A stretch of DNA of 60,000 nucleotides, taken from Strigamia acuminata (Eukaryota > Arthropoda > Chilopoda > Geophilomorpha > Linotaeniidae). The position numbers and the translations under genes were made by a program. Location of the stretch: positions 870,001 to 930,000 of the forward strand of contig OX442319.1 in assembly GCA_949358305.1 (NCBI GenBank), given 5' to 3'. Below, piece after piece: positions 15,101-25,000 of this stretch. Each line of letters opens with the position of its first letter. Position 1 is the first letter of the stretch. The notes beneath the pieces were generated by a model. It was not told the origin of the DNA. It did not search any database and was given only the letters and a program-made list of their open reading frames with translations.

Positions 15101-17333
15101 TTGAAAAATAAAAATGATAATAATAATAATAATCGCAATAATAATAATTTTTGTCCGTAAATTCAGGCACTTCAGTATCTCAGAAAAGTTTGCAATCATC
15201 CTAAGTTGGTTCTGAATTCCAGTCACCCTGAATATGAGAAGACCAAAAAAGATTTATTGGACCAGAAAACTCCATTGTCAGATATTCGGCATGCTGCTAA
15301 ATTGCCAGCTTTAAAGTAAAAAAAACAATACATATTAAAAACGAACTCAATTGATATACCATACCTTGATTAATTTTAGGCAATTACTCCTGGACTGTGG
15401 AATTGGAGTTGAATTTTCAAATGATGCAAACAGCCCAGTTGTCAATCAACATAGAGCACTTATTTTCTGTCAGTTGAAGTCAATGCTTGATCTTTTAGAA
15501 GAAGATTTATTTAAGTGAGTTTAGAAACAAATCTCATCTAAGTGAAATAATTGACATGTTGATTTATTTAACAGGATTCATTTACCCACAGTGTCTTATT
15601 TGCGTTTAGATGGCAGCATTCCAGCTGCAAATCGTTATTCAATTGTTCATAGATTTAACAATGACCCATCTATTGATATTTTACTATTAACTACTCAAGT
15701 TGGTGGACTTGGCTTGAATTTGACTGGTGCAGATACAGTCATCTTTGTGGAACATGATTGGAATCCAATGGTTGATTTACAGGTATAAATTAGCAACTCT
15801 AATGTGTTGAGATTTAAATTAGCAATTTTGCGTACCAATTTCAAAAATGATCTTATACAGGGTGGTCAGAAAGTCTGGTTCTCAGTAAAAAATTCCCAAA
15901 CTGTTCTAGATGTAGATTTAGCAAAATAATTGTGAGGGTAGTATGTCGGGGGAAATCCAATTATGACATCTAATTTGACTTCTGAGGTCATCTTCAAGGT
16001 CATCCATATTGTAACTCGAGAACCGTGACAGATAGAGCAAAAAGGTGAATTAGAATGTTGTAGAGCATCATGCAATTAGTCTAGAACCATTCTTAAAAAA
16101 ATTATTTCTTACTGAAAAGTTTTGAGAAAAAAGGTCTGAAACGATAGTCTACTCAGCATTGTAATCTAAAACTATCATGTTGGAATGTATTTCCAAAATA
16201 AATTATTTCTTTTCTTTTGTGTTTCCTCTCTTCCACTTACAAGTATGATCAAATAAAGTGTCCTAATTGAGGATTAGCTTGGTTGCCTCAAAAGTTTTAG
16301 GTTACAAAGCTGAGTTACAATGCTGAGTAGACTAATGTTTCAGACCTTTTTTCTGAAAACTTTTCAGTAAGAAATAATTTTTTTAAGAATGGTCCTAGAC
16401 TAATTGCATGATGCTCTACAACATTCTAATTCACCTTTTTGCTCTATCTGTCACGGTTCTTGAGTTACAATATGGATGACCTTGAAGATGACCTCAGAGG
16501 TCAAATTGGATGTCATGATTGGAGTTTCCCCGACATACTACCCATACAATAATTTTGCTGAATCAACATCTAGAACAGTTTGGGAATTATTTACTGAGAA
16601 CCAGACTTTCTGACCACCCTGTATATGCATCACCCCATCGACTATTTTTTTTGTCTGCGCCATTCAGCGATTTTTCCCGATATAAGACGTATGCGGGACA
16701 CATCGCTTTGTTTGGAGGGGGAGGGGGAGGGGAGGGCTATCCGGACAGGGGAGCAAATTTCCTATTGCTATGTATGGATTGGTTCTTTGTATTTTCTGAC
16801 CTGTCCGGACCACACAGCTGTCTGGACGGTGCTATGTCCAGTCCAAAGAAATTTATTAAAAGTTTGCAATTTTTAGAAGTCATAGTGTTACAGTTTTCTT
16901 TATATTTGAAGGCAATGGATCGAGCTCATCGCATTGGTCAGAAAAAAGTGGTTAACGTTTACAGGCTCATTACTAAAGGAACATTAGAAGAGAAGATTAT
17001 GGGGTACTTGTGAATTTAATTTTTTTCTATTTTTCTCGACAATATTTATTTATTTATTTATTTATTTATTTCAGGTTGCAAAAATTTAAAGTGACGATAG
17101 CTAACACCGTCATAAGTCAGGAAAATTCCAGTTTAATGTCAATGGGAACTGAACAGTTACTAGATTTGTTCAATTTTAACACGGACAACAAAGATAATTT
17201 GGCATCCAAAACTGCTCCTACAAAATGTAAAGGCATATCGAATTTGCTTGAATCTCTTCCAGAATTATGGGATGAAGAACATTATGAAATCGAATATGAC
17301 CTCTCAAACTTTTTGCAAACATTAAAAAATTGA
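139..17333 (+). CDS. BTAF1: BTAF1 / Mot1 (TBP-associated factor 172), partial, N terminus outside window
   Basis: Swi2/Snf2 ATPase that uses ATP to strip TATA-binding protein from DNA in the nucleus. I join 19 exons: 139-278, 350-536, 627-893, 3847-3923, 3994-4465, 4529-4679, 5249-5355, 9054-9255, 9337-9638, 10233-10370, 10447-10740, 10819-11026, 13199-13329, 14972-15079, 15167-15315, 15380-15514, 15575-15782, 16912-17003, 17075-17333. All have GT-AG borders and matching phases, giving 1208 residues before TGA (human protein about 1849, so the first third is missing). The first ~630 residues are the HEAT-repeat/insert part ([39 protein letters not shown]). The ATPase follows: [10 protein letters not shown] near residue 655, DEGH near 768, LTGTPIQNN near 795, [13 protein letters not shown], and [15 protein letters not shown] near 1096. 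All catalytic motifs look intact. Introns hold many transposon relics. Close family homology makes the call secure; exact ends of the weaker exons (627, 14972) are inferred. Confidence 0.96.
1016..2466 (+). mobile_element. Tc1-type transposon with ~220-bp inverted repeats
   Basis: The arm at about 1016-1240 (starting GCAGCACTCATCTTCTCAC) is repeated in inverse at about 2247-2466, flanking the transposase relic at 1361-2228. Long inverted repeats are typical of the IR/DR type of Tc1 elements. The arms differ by scattered substitutions, so the copy is not fresh. It sits in the BTAF1 intron 894-3846. Confidence 0.85.
1361..2228 (+). pseudogene. Tc1/mariner transposase, degenerate
   Basis: The reading starts with ATG at 1361 and soon meets a stop (KNGKT then TAA). 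Later segments carry the family marks in order: a helix-turn-helix-like N-terminal part, [38 protein letters not shown], and the C-terminal [19 protein letters not shown] before a stop. Several frameshifts and stops and a missing middle DDE part show that it is dead. Confidence 0.88.
2912..3275. mobile_element. Small inverted-repeat element with internal tandem repeats
   Basis: TTGCCGGGTTCACATCGGTT at about 2967 is mirrored by a block ending GAACCCGGCAA near 3200; the similarity continues outward to TTTCTAATGAAACAAG near 2912 and CTTTCATTAGAAG near 3250. Between the arms lies a run of about five copies of a roughly 20-bp unit around TACGTCATGTGCAAG (3013-3130). Confidence 0.6.
3510..3660. repeat. 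Dispersed 'GTCCGG' repeat copy
   Basis: The block beginning CCCGGACATAAGACGGGTCC is matched in inverse orientation near 38500-38630 (GGACCCGTTCTATGTCCGGG). Related blocks with GTCCGGAC words occur near 2740-2870 and 16740-16830. Ends are not defined, so the element class is unknown. Confidence 0.5.
4710..5207. mobile_element. MITE with GAGAGTTTGCGGGATGCA termini
   Basis: The left end AGAGTTTGCGGGATGCATTT is mirrored at the right by AAATGCATCCCGCAAACACT near 5186-5207. A second copy of the left end sits at 4793. Subterminal words AGTGTAAGGGAAAAATG recur on both strands. No transposase is visible. The element fills the BTAF1 intron 4680-5248 almost completely, leaving about 30 bp to the donor. 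Confidence 0.75.
5356..6723. other. First part of BTAF1 intron 5356-9053, no gene seen
   Basis: AT-rich sequence with no recognisable coding exon, RNA gene or clear repeat border. Confidence 0.5.
6724..7564 (+). pseudogene. Ty1/Copia polyprotein relic (end of reverse transcriptase, RNase H)
   Basis: [62 protein letters not shown] and [11 protein letters not shown] follow the order of the Copia C terminus. Stops and frameshifts break it, and a hAT element is inserted at 7207-7397. Confidence 0.88.
7207..7397. mobile_element. 191-bp hAT MITE nested in the Copia relic
   Basis: Ends CAGGGGCGG and CCGCCCCTG are inverted. It is flanked by an exact 8-bp direct repeat AATGCACT (7199-7206 and 7398-7405), the target duplication length of hAT transposons. 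Removing it restores the Copia RNase H order. Confidence 0.9.
7611..7880 (+). repeat. Probable 3' LTR of the Copia relic
   Basis: TGTTGGAATATCAAATG starts just after the polyprotein stop and a purine run, as Copia LTRs do (5' TG). The right border is a guess near a CA at about 7880; the 5' LTR was not found. Confidence 0.5.
8091..8634. mobile_element. Inverted-repeat MITE with CCCTGTTCGCACTA ends
   Basis: The left end ACCCTGTTCGCACTACA is mirrored by TAGTGCGAACGGGGT at the right. The subterminal zones are full of AGCTAGCTTA/TAAGCTAGCT words in both orientations. The flanks are TTATA/TATAA, so the duplication may be 3-4 bp. No transposase is visible. Confidence 0.75.
8640..9053. other. End of BTAF1 intron 5356-9053
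   Basis: Nothing recognisable; it ends with a normal pyrimidine tract and TTTTCAG acceptor. Confidence 0.5.
9639..10232. other. BTAF1 intron, no gene seen
   Basis: AT-rich; includes a short TTAA run near 9745. Nothing else noted. Confidence 0.5.
11475..11735. repeat. Dispersed repeat, copy 1
   Basis: This block matches 18308-18562 in the same orientation; shared words include ATATTTGGAGG, GGGACCCTGATGC/GGGATCCTGATGC, GACCTGTG, GGCTACAA and CCGTTCAGCATC. It has no clear termini or coding sense, and the class is unknown. Confidence 0.6.
11913..12118. mobile_element. TA-flanked MITE (CAGTCGTGGACAAAAAA), worn copy
   Basis: Starts after TA with CAGTCGTGGACAAAAAAAC. The interior (AATCCATTGAGATTCAATGAC-type words, AAACAGCTAAACTG) matches 56493-56702 in inverse orientation. 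The right terminus has decayed. A related single end is at 14334. Confidence 0.7.
12757..12979. repeat. 8-bp minisatellite CAAAATTR
   Basis: About 27 tandem copies of CAAAATTG/CAAAATTA with a few CAAAATAA and CAAAATTT variants. It keeps frames open on both strands, but no protein is implied. BTAF1 intron. Confidence 0.9.
13330..14971. other. BTAF1 intron with a short 7-bp repeat
   Basis: A run of about four GACTCGA units lies at 13975-14008, and a single transposon end TACAGTCGTGTTCAAAAAAAC at 14334. No exon evidence. Confidence 0.55.
15858..16621. mobile_element. Fold-back transposon, 764 bp, TA-flanked
   Basis: Begins CAGGGTGGTCAGAAAGTCTGG and ends with its inverse, flanked by TATA/TA. 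The arms at about 15858-16172 and 16310-16621 are near-perfect inverse copies of roughly 310 bp around a centre of about 140 bp. No transposase. It occupies most of the BTAF1 intron before the AHRIGQ exon. Confidence 0.88.
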
Positions 17334-17859
17334 TCTACTAAATTGTGGTATTTGAAATTTTTTTGTTTATTTTCTTAATTGCTTGTTAAAAAAAAAAAAC
17401 AGTTTTAACTTTTGTTGTAAAGGAAGGTTAATTGAAATTTAATTAATCTGTTGATAGTTTCATTTAGTAGTGGGACCAACTGACACCAGTTGGCACTGAA
17501 TCCATTAGGCGGAGCTGCATTCCTTCCCTACTGCAGCCAACAGGTTGTCAGTGGACAACAAGTCCTAACTGACCCGGGACATATCCAGTCTCACCGTGAC
17601 TGGTCTTGCTTATCGAGGAAGGAGGCAATGGGAAATTTATGGCATTCGAGAGGCCAGGTGGTTTCCAATTGGGTTCTAAGTTTTTTCTGGTCGAAATTTT
17701 ACTTTTAAATTTTCCATGACTGAATAATAAAAAAAAAAACATCAAAAGTGAAGTTTTTTTTCATCATTTTTATTTTTCGCTTTTTTTGTTGCTAATTTTA
17801 TAATTTTTTGGTGTATTTATGTAAATTTATTTATTTTTGATGTTTTTTTCTTATTTTTG

Positions 17860-18060
17860 ATTAGGATTCTTTTCAACCAAGTCTAAAATAATCCTGGTCG
17901 AAAGGAATCCTGGTAGAGAATTCCTGGTCGAGGTGAATCCGGTCGAAATATTTACTGATTGAAATTCTTCCCGTTTACAAAGATTAGCGGTTGAAAAAAA
18001 TCCAGTTGAAAACATTACAAGTTGAAAGGAATCAGTCAAAAAAGATTCCACCATTCCACC
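17860..18060. repeat. Iterated-word block (TCCTGGTCGAAAGGAA type)
   Basis: The word AATCCTGGTCGAAAGG is repeated imperfectly at least seven times (CTGGTCGAGGTGAATCC, CCGGTCGAAAT, CCAGTTGAAAAC, AAGTTGAAAGGAATC). Further words CCAGTCGAAAA occur near 18550-18600. Confidence 0.6.
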
Positions 18061-18307
18061 ACGCCGGCAGCAGACTATTTCTGTCTATAAACTTCGGCAC
18101 GAGCATCCAGAAATATTGTTAGGTGGTTCGGGAGATGAACGAATCCACTTAACAAATGATCTAGACCTAAACTGACTGTCTTAAATATGAATGAATGTTC
18201 TTTTATTGATTTATAGTGTCGGACATCTGGGCAATATAATTGCTAAAATTAGAGAAGTTTGCTTGATAAAAGTTTTATTTGACTGCAATGACTTGTATTG
18301 AGCTGCT

Positions 18308-18562
18308 TCTAATCTTTGATGCATCAAATCAATACGTTTTTGGCCAATATTTGGAGGTTGGTTGGAGGGATAGTATCTGCAGCATATCTGTGGGATCCTG
18401 ATGCCGATGCAGAAATTTGTGACCTGTGGGAAGTCTGGCTACAATTTTTCTACCAACATGGCCTATTAAACTTCCCGTAATCTGATTTCTGCAATAAAAC
18501 AGTCACACACCTTGACCGGCCGTTCAGCATCTTCCCAAAACTGAACCTCCAGTCGAAAATAG
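18308..18562. repeat. Dispersed repeat, copy 2
   Basis: Second copy of the block at 11475-11735, in the BTAF1/centrosomin intergenic space, with many substitutions between copies. Confidence 0.6.
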
Positions 18563-19089
18563 TACAGGTGGAAAGGAGTCCAGTCGAAAAAAATGCTCCA
18601 AGGAAAACATTGGTTCATTTTTTGTAGCAATTGAAGATGGGAGTTCCTGATTTCAGCTGTTCAAAAACGATGTGCATCTATTTCAAGTGACCTGTTTAAA
18701 TAGAAACACATCTGTTCCAAGATTTGTAGAACGGTTAGGTTATATTTATTCAAGATTGATAAAATTATACATAAAGCTTTTTATTTATGAGAAAAATAGT
18801 TAAAAACATCTGTAAAAGAAGGAAATATACCTTCAAAAATTACAGTTTCAGAGTAGTATTAAAGAAACAAACAAAATGATTTTAAAAACAAATTAAATCA
18901 CAAATTTTCAGTATCTGATTAGTAAATTGTATTATTATATAAAAACTAATAACGTGAATTTACACAAATATGACGCTGTCCAACTTTATAGAGTCACAAA
19001 TTTTGACAATGAGAACAAAAACTGCTACATGTGCTGATTCAGTATGACGTATACGACACTATTTACACACAACTTTTACCACCACTCAC

Positions 19090-22000
19090 TTAAGTCTTGG
19101 AGTTATTTGCCTGGTCTTCCAAGTTACCCTTAGCTCGCTTGAGTACATCATGAGTTTTGGTCACTAAAATCATTTATTAATAAATTAATAATATATCTTC
19201 TAACGGTGCCCCGTACGCTACTTAAAAACGCATACAAAACGTTTCGGACGTAAATCATAATTTGCATCCGAATTGTGTGTGAAACGTTTCAATTATCACA
19301 ATATTTTCGTTCTTTTTCCAAAATTTCGATTTATGGTTTATCTCTAATAGCGCAATTTGCAAAAATATTTTTTGCAAATTTCCAAATAGGCTGGCAATTG
19401 GAGGCGTCTACAATACAATCCCGGGACAAGTCCTGCAACAAGTGACTTTTTAAACCATCGCTCCACTTATGTAGATTGTGACAACAAAATAGTGCGCAAC
19501 GAAAACTGGTAACAACCAAAATATAAAACCTTCATCTATTTACTTTAAAATCTACCCAAATATTTTATTCAGTATGAATTTTAACAAAAATAATTATACT
19601 GTAGGATCAAAAATCTTGCAACAGCACAAAAATGGGTTAAAACTTGTAAAATAGTTTTAGATATAATAGTTTGGGCGGGGACCAAATTGGCGACGGCCAA
19701 ATTGGCGATTGCAAATTGGCGACTCTCTAAATTGGCGACGGCCAAATCGGAGATTGCAAATTGGTGATCGCTGAACCCATTAAATGGGAACCGCGTTCCC
19801 AAATTGGCGAGGGGTCAAATTGGCGATGGGTCAAATTGGCGATGGGTCAAATTGGCGATGGTTCAAATTGGCGATTGCGAGAAAACGGGCCATGCGACGA
19901 CGATCGTACTGCGACTGTAACTGGTGCCCCCGATGCACCACGACCAGAGCCACAGATCAAACACGAATCCTTGCCCGAGCCAAGGCCAGAGCCACAGATC
20001 GAACCAAGGCATGGTCAAAGGCGGATTAGGTCGCCGAGTGACGACATAAGAGGCCAATGCCACGACGCAGCACACGGCATAACATAGCTGCTGAATTGCC
20101 GCCGCCTCCTGCTCAATTGCCGCGACCTAATCCGCCTAAGCAAAACTTCAATTTTTATAATAAGACAAAAAATAAATAAATAAAAATGTTAGACCAAGAA
20201 ATCAATTTTTATGACAACTTTTGTTACAAAAATTGATTTTAAGACATCAAGAAATGAACTTTTTGTTCCAAAGTGAACAAAAAAGCAAAAAAAATTAATT
20301 TTTACCCCCAAAATTGAACGTATAACCCTAGTGACCAATGGCAAAAATATAGTCAACATATGTTGGTCTGTTCCGCCACTGGAACAGTGACCAGATATGA
20401 ACTTCTTGACTTTTTGTAAAAGCAGTGGCTACGTTCATGTCTGACATGAACGTATTATTTTAATGACGTGCTGATCTATTGATGTTGGTTCGTTTTTGAG
20501 GTTTAATCTTCCCCCCAAACCTGACCTTATTCGTTTTTAGCAACATAGACTGAACCAAGCATTTTCATCAATGTGTCTCAACCAAACATAGCACGTCACG
20601 TCGGACATGAACATACCGGTAGCCACTTTGTTCTATAAAACTTACCTGTACCGTAATGCCAAACGCTGAGGCGTTCATTAATTTTCCCAACCCGACCCCC
20701 CCCCCCCCGGGTTGGGTTGGCACACTGTGCATTAAATGTCGCTGACCCCCGGGCGGTTAAACGTGTCCCGGAGCTTTTTTGAACCTGGCGTTTATTCGAA
20801 GCAGTACCATAAATTCGTAATTTAATTTTGACTTAAAGCGTAATATTAGCCTTAAAGGTCAAGCACCAAGTAGGATTTTTACATTTTCTGAAGCCCATAA
20901 TAAAAAAAGAATATCCATCAGGAAAAAAATTAAATTGTGGCAGTAATTATTTTATAATAACAATCAAAAAACGTAGTTAACAAAAAGCAACGCTTTATGG
21001 TCCCAGACTTCTTGTCATGCACAATCATTTAAAAATGGCTATTATGGAGCATTAACATTTATTACGATTTTCTGATCAATCTTGTGGTACTAAAACAATA
21101 GATTGATTGAGGTCGTCCATCATGGATTCACCTGAATCCGAGAACTGGATCCGGGTCAAATAAATCCCAGAACTAACTATGCCATGCTTCTAGCACACAT
21201 TGCTTTTTGTTGCATTTTCTTAACTACGGTTTTGGATTGTTACTAGCTGCATTCAAAAACTCTAAAACGTATGCAAAACTCATTTCGTGTTTGTACGTGA
21301 CGTCATTCCCATTGAATAACATTCCCATGTTATTCAATGGGGATGACGTCACATACAAACACGAAACGAGTTTTAGAGGCGTTTTAGAGTTTTTGAATGC
21401 ACCTACTGTAAAATAATTACTACAACAACTGAATTTTTTTCTCCGGCTTTCAGAAAATGCAAAAATTCCACTCAGTGCACTCGACATTTAAAATGTAGAT
21501 TGAGAAACTTACGCTGCTTCATGATTGCTTTTTCCATTCCTTCTTTTAGACGACTGCTAGCCTATAATAAGTATAAAGGTTTAAAACAATAATAAACTGC
21601 CTGCTTTATTTATACTTACTGCCAATTTTGATCGAGCATCCTGCAAATTAATCTTTTGCTGCTGCAATTTTTTCCTCAACAACAGATTTTCTTCACGCAA
21701 CTTTGAATTCTAAAATAAAGAGAAGTAATCGCTCGTTATAATCAGGTAACTCTCAGTACGCCATGTCAATGGATAAAATTTTCTGTTGTCATTAAAGCTA
21801 TGCTATGCATCATACCATATTTCTTCGATTAAAAGTAGCGGTTTATAATTGGCAATGCTAGTGGCAATATTTTTCCACTATACTCTGGCCATGTGTAAGT
21901 TTGGCCTAACTCCGAGCCTCGTTACTCACTCTGTGCCACAGTCTCTATACTGTGCTCTGTGCTGCCACCAGGGAAAATAGTTCAGAGTTTAGTGCTTGCT

Positions 22001-25000
22001 TCTGGTGTTTGGATCTATTTTCTTGTATCACTACACCAGAGAAAAGGCCCGGAGTTAGGCCAAACTTACACATGGCCAGAGTATAGCTATATTTGAGGTT
22101 GACTTCGAGGACAACCATTAATTGAAATTGTATACAGTAGTGTTCACATACTGCCTAAGCAATTTTCCATACATATTGTTCAAAATAGTCAAAGTGGTGC
22201 AGTTTTTGTTAGCAATTTTAATTTAATTGAATCATATTTAAATAAGTTTAAATACCCACGGTAAATAAATATTTCTTTTTACAAAAGAAATTACGCAAAC
22301 CAGTGATTTTTTTGTGTGAATTTCTTCGAATATTAGCTGCAACTTATAATCACGGGCGACTTTAATTTGATAAAATGGTAATGTCCCGTTTCGCCGAATC
22401 CCATTTTGCCAAAAAGAAAATTCCCGTTTCGCCAAAAATTGAATTCCCGTTTCGCCGAAAATGAAAAAAGTGAGTAATTGATCAATTTTTCAAATTTTTC
22501 GTTTTTCCACATTTCCACACAAAAAATGGTTTTGCACCAAAAAACCAGTAAGGTTTGGTTCGCGAGGGGTCAAGGGGGGGGGGGCGTAGCCCACCCTTGT
22601 TAGCCCTTCTTAGGAATTGTGTGGAAATCTCCACACAAAAAAAGGTTTTTCATCAAAAAACCAGTAAGGTTAAGTTCGCGGGGGTCAAGGGGGGGGGGGG
22701 GGGGCTCAGCCCCCCCCCCCCTTGTTAGCCTTTCTTAGGAAATGTGGAAAAACGAAAAATATGAAAAATTGATCGATAACTCACTTTTTTCATTTTCGGC
22801 GAAACGGGTCTAAATCGATGAAATACGGTATTTGGATTAACAACACATTTTACGCATGATAAATAGTGAAAAATTCATTATTTTTGCATGGCCATATTTG
22901 AAGTACTGTACTGCTAACACTAGCACAAACACTGAAAATAGCTCACTATGCTAATAGGTGATTAGTATTAATGCAGTACTTGTACTTTTAGTGTTTGTGC
23001 TGCCAACAGTGGGCATGTTACCTTTCCTTCAATAACACATGGAGAATTGAGCATTGATTTCCAGAAGCAACTGACCAACTTTAAACTCTTTCCCAGTCCA
23101 GTAATCAAGCCACTTATTTTATTTTCAATTTCTTTTAATAGCATCAATTCGGAGTTTTTCACTGAAGCTCTCGTTGAAGCCAGCAACTTTTCCTTCACTC
23201 GATTTTGTAATCCCTTTAGAGTGGTCATGTTATTCTCTAAATCTTTTTTCAACAACTCATAGTCACTCAGGGAACCAATTGCAAAAATTAATTGATTATT
23301 AATTGATAATTTGCCATCTAAAAGACAAAGAATAGTAAACATTAAACGTCCACTTCCTCTCAGTATTTTAAGTACCGTACTTTGTTTCAGTGTCTTATCT
23401 GCAGGAATCCTTTTAAAATTCTTGTCGCACCGTTGTACACTTCGAATCTCCTGTAAATGCTCTTCCGTCATATTTGTAATTTGCTTCTCCAGAATAGAAA
23501 AATGGTTTGGATCAGACTCGATGCCTAAATCGGGCGACGAATAAACACTGTGTGAATCTAGCTGACTGCACATTGATTGTTCCAACGATGCTACTAATCG
23601 AAGTTTCAACTTTTCACCATGCTTTTTCTTTTTAAAAAATGACATCCACATATTAGAATCATAAATCGATTACAGAAGCATTTTACAAACTTGTGATGTG
23701 TGGCAAATTGCGGGTAACATTGAATCATGGCATACATAATCATACTCAGGCAACGACTTGCTTTGCTGCCCCATTTGGTTCATCTTAGTTGAAATGATAT
23801 CGCTGGATCCAGATGAATAGCTTGCGTATTTATTCATAGTCAAATTTGATCGTGGTCTTGAAACTGGTGAATCATTCCACAAATGTTCTTTCGCTTTACT
23901 GCTTGATGTAATCAGAACTGTAGACTTATCATTACCTCTTGTTTCTAGAAATATAGTTTAGTTAATTGAGTTGAACAAGTAAACATCAAGTTTGCAAGTG
24001 ATTCAAATTGACTATCAAATAAGTTTATCAACCTACAGATAAGCCTGTGATCGGATCGGATTCTGGCCAATCTGCATCCGATCCGAAAACAGTGCGGATC
24101 GGAAAATGCAGATCCAATCCGCAATTATGATCTGCACAATCCGACTCCATCCAACATGATCTGCAGCTGACCGACGGATTGCGGGTCGGATTGTGGATAG
24201 GGTAAAAAAAAACCCCAATGCATTGAAACGGACGTTTTGCTGATAAAACGTCATAAAAACGTTCGTAATCAACATTTAAATGACGAAAACGAACGTTTTT
24301 GTGACGTTTTCATTAGCTAAACATTCCTGCAGATGGATCGGGAGCACGTTCCATTTGTCTACTCGTGTGAACTTTACTAGAGGTGCACAAATCGTACCAA
24401 TAGTAACCATATCCATTGAGGCTGTTAAGGCAGGGGTCAGCAATCTTTTGAGACGGAAGAGCCAAAAGTTACAATTTACAATTTACGTAAATTGCCTTAA
24501 GAGCCACTAACATTTTTGTTTCAATATTATGGTATTGATCTTGACATCGAAAGAGCCGCAGGTTGCCGACCCCTGCGTTAAGGTTCCACTATTTCTCGTC
24601 AGAAAATACATTGCCATTCATTCCAACCTTAGTCAAATCAAATGTACTCAAACCACCAACAGCCACTTTTCATTTTGTTTTAACATTAAAAACGACAAAA
24701 AATAAGAAATTGTCAAACCGATAATGCCGTTTTCTCCAGACTTGACGGGATAACTCCCCTTCAAATGACAATGCGAGACATCATTCGTTTCGATACTCAA
24801 TTCTTGTTGCGTTTTTAAACGCAGCTTCTCAGATAAAAGTGCCTGTGCATTAACATCACACGATAAAGTAGATAAAGCTGGTACACACCGTTGAGAAGTA
24901 GGTATTGGTATTCCTAGAAAGAAAGAAAGAATACAAACGTTGAAAAATTGGGCCGTTTCAGTTTATAGTTTTAGATAAACCCGCTAAATGTCACCGCTCG

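Larger units (their letters stand above)
17334..19089. other. Intergenic space, BTAF1 and centrosomin tail to tail
   Basis: Holds the 3' flank of BTAF1, an iterated-word block (17860-18060), the dispersed repeat 18308-18562 and AT-rich sequence up to the centrosomin stop. AATAAA at 17726-17731 is a possible, rather distant, BTAF1 polyadenylation signal. Confidence 0.6.

Noticed and set aside
17041-17074. TTTA repeat before the last BTAF1 exon as a regulatory signal
   Set aside because: It simply serves as the pyrimidine-rich stretch before the acceptor at 17074.
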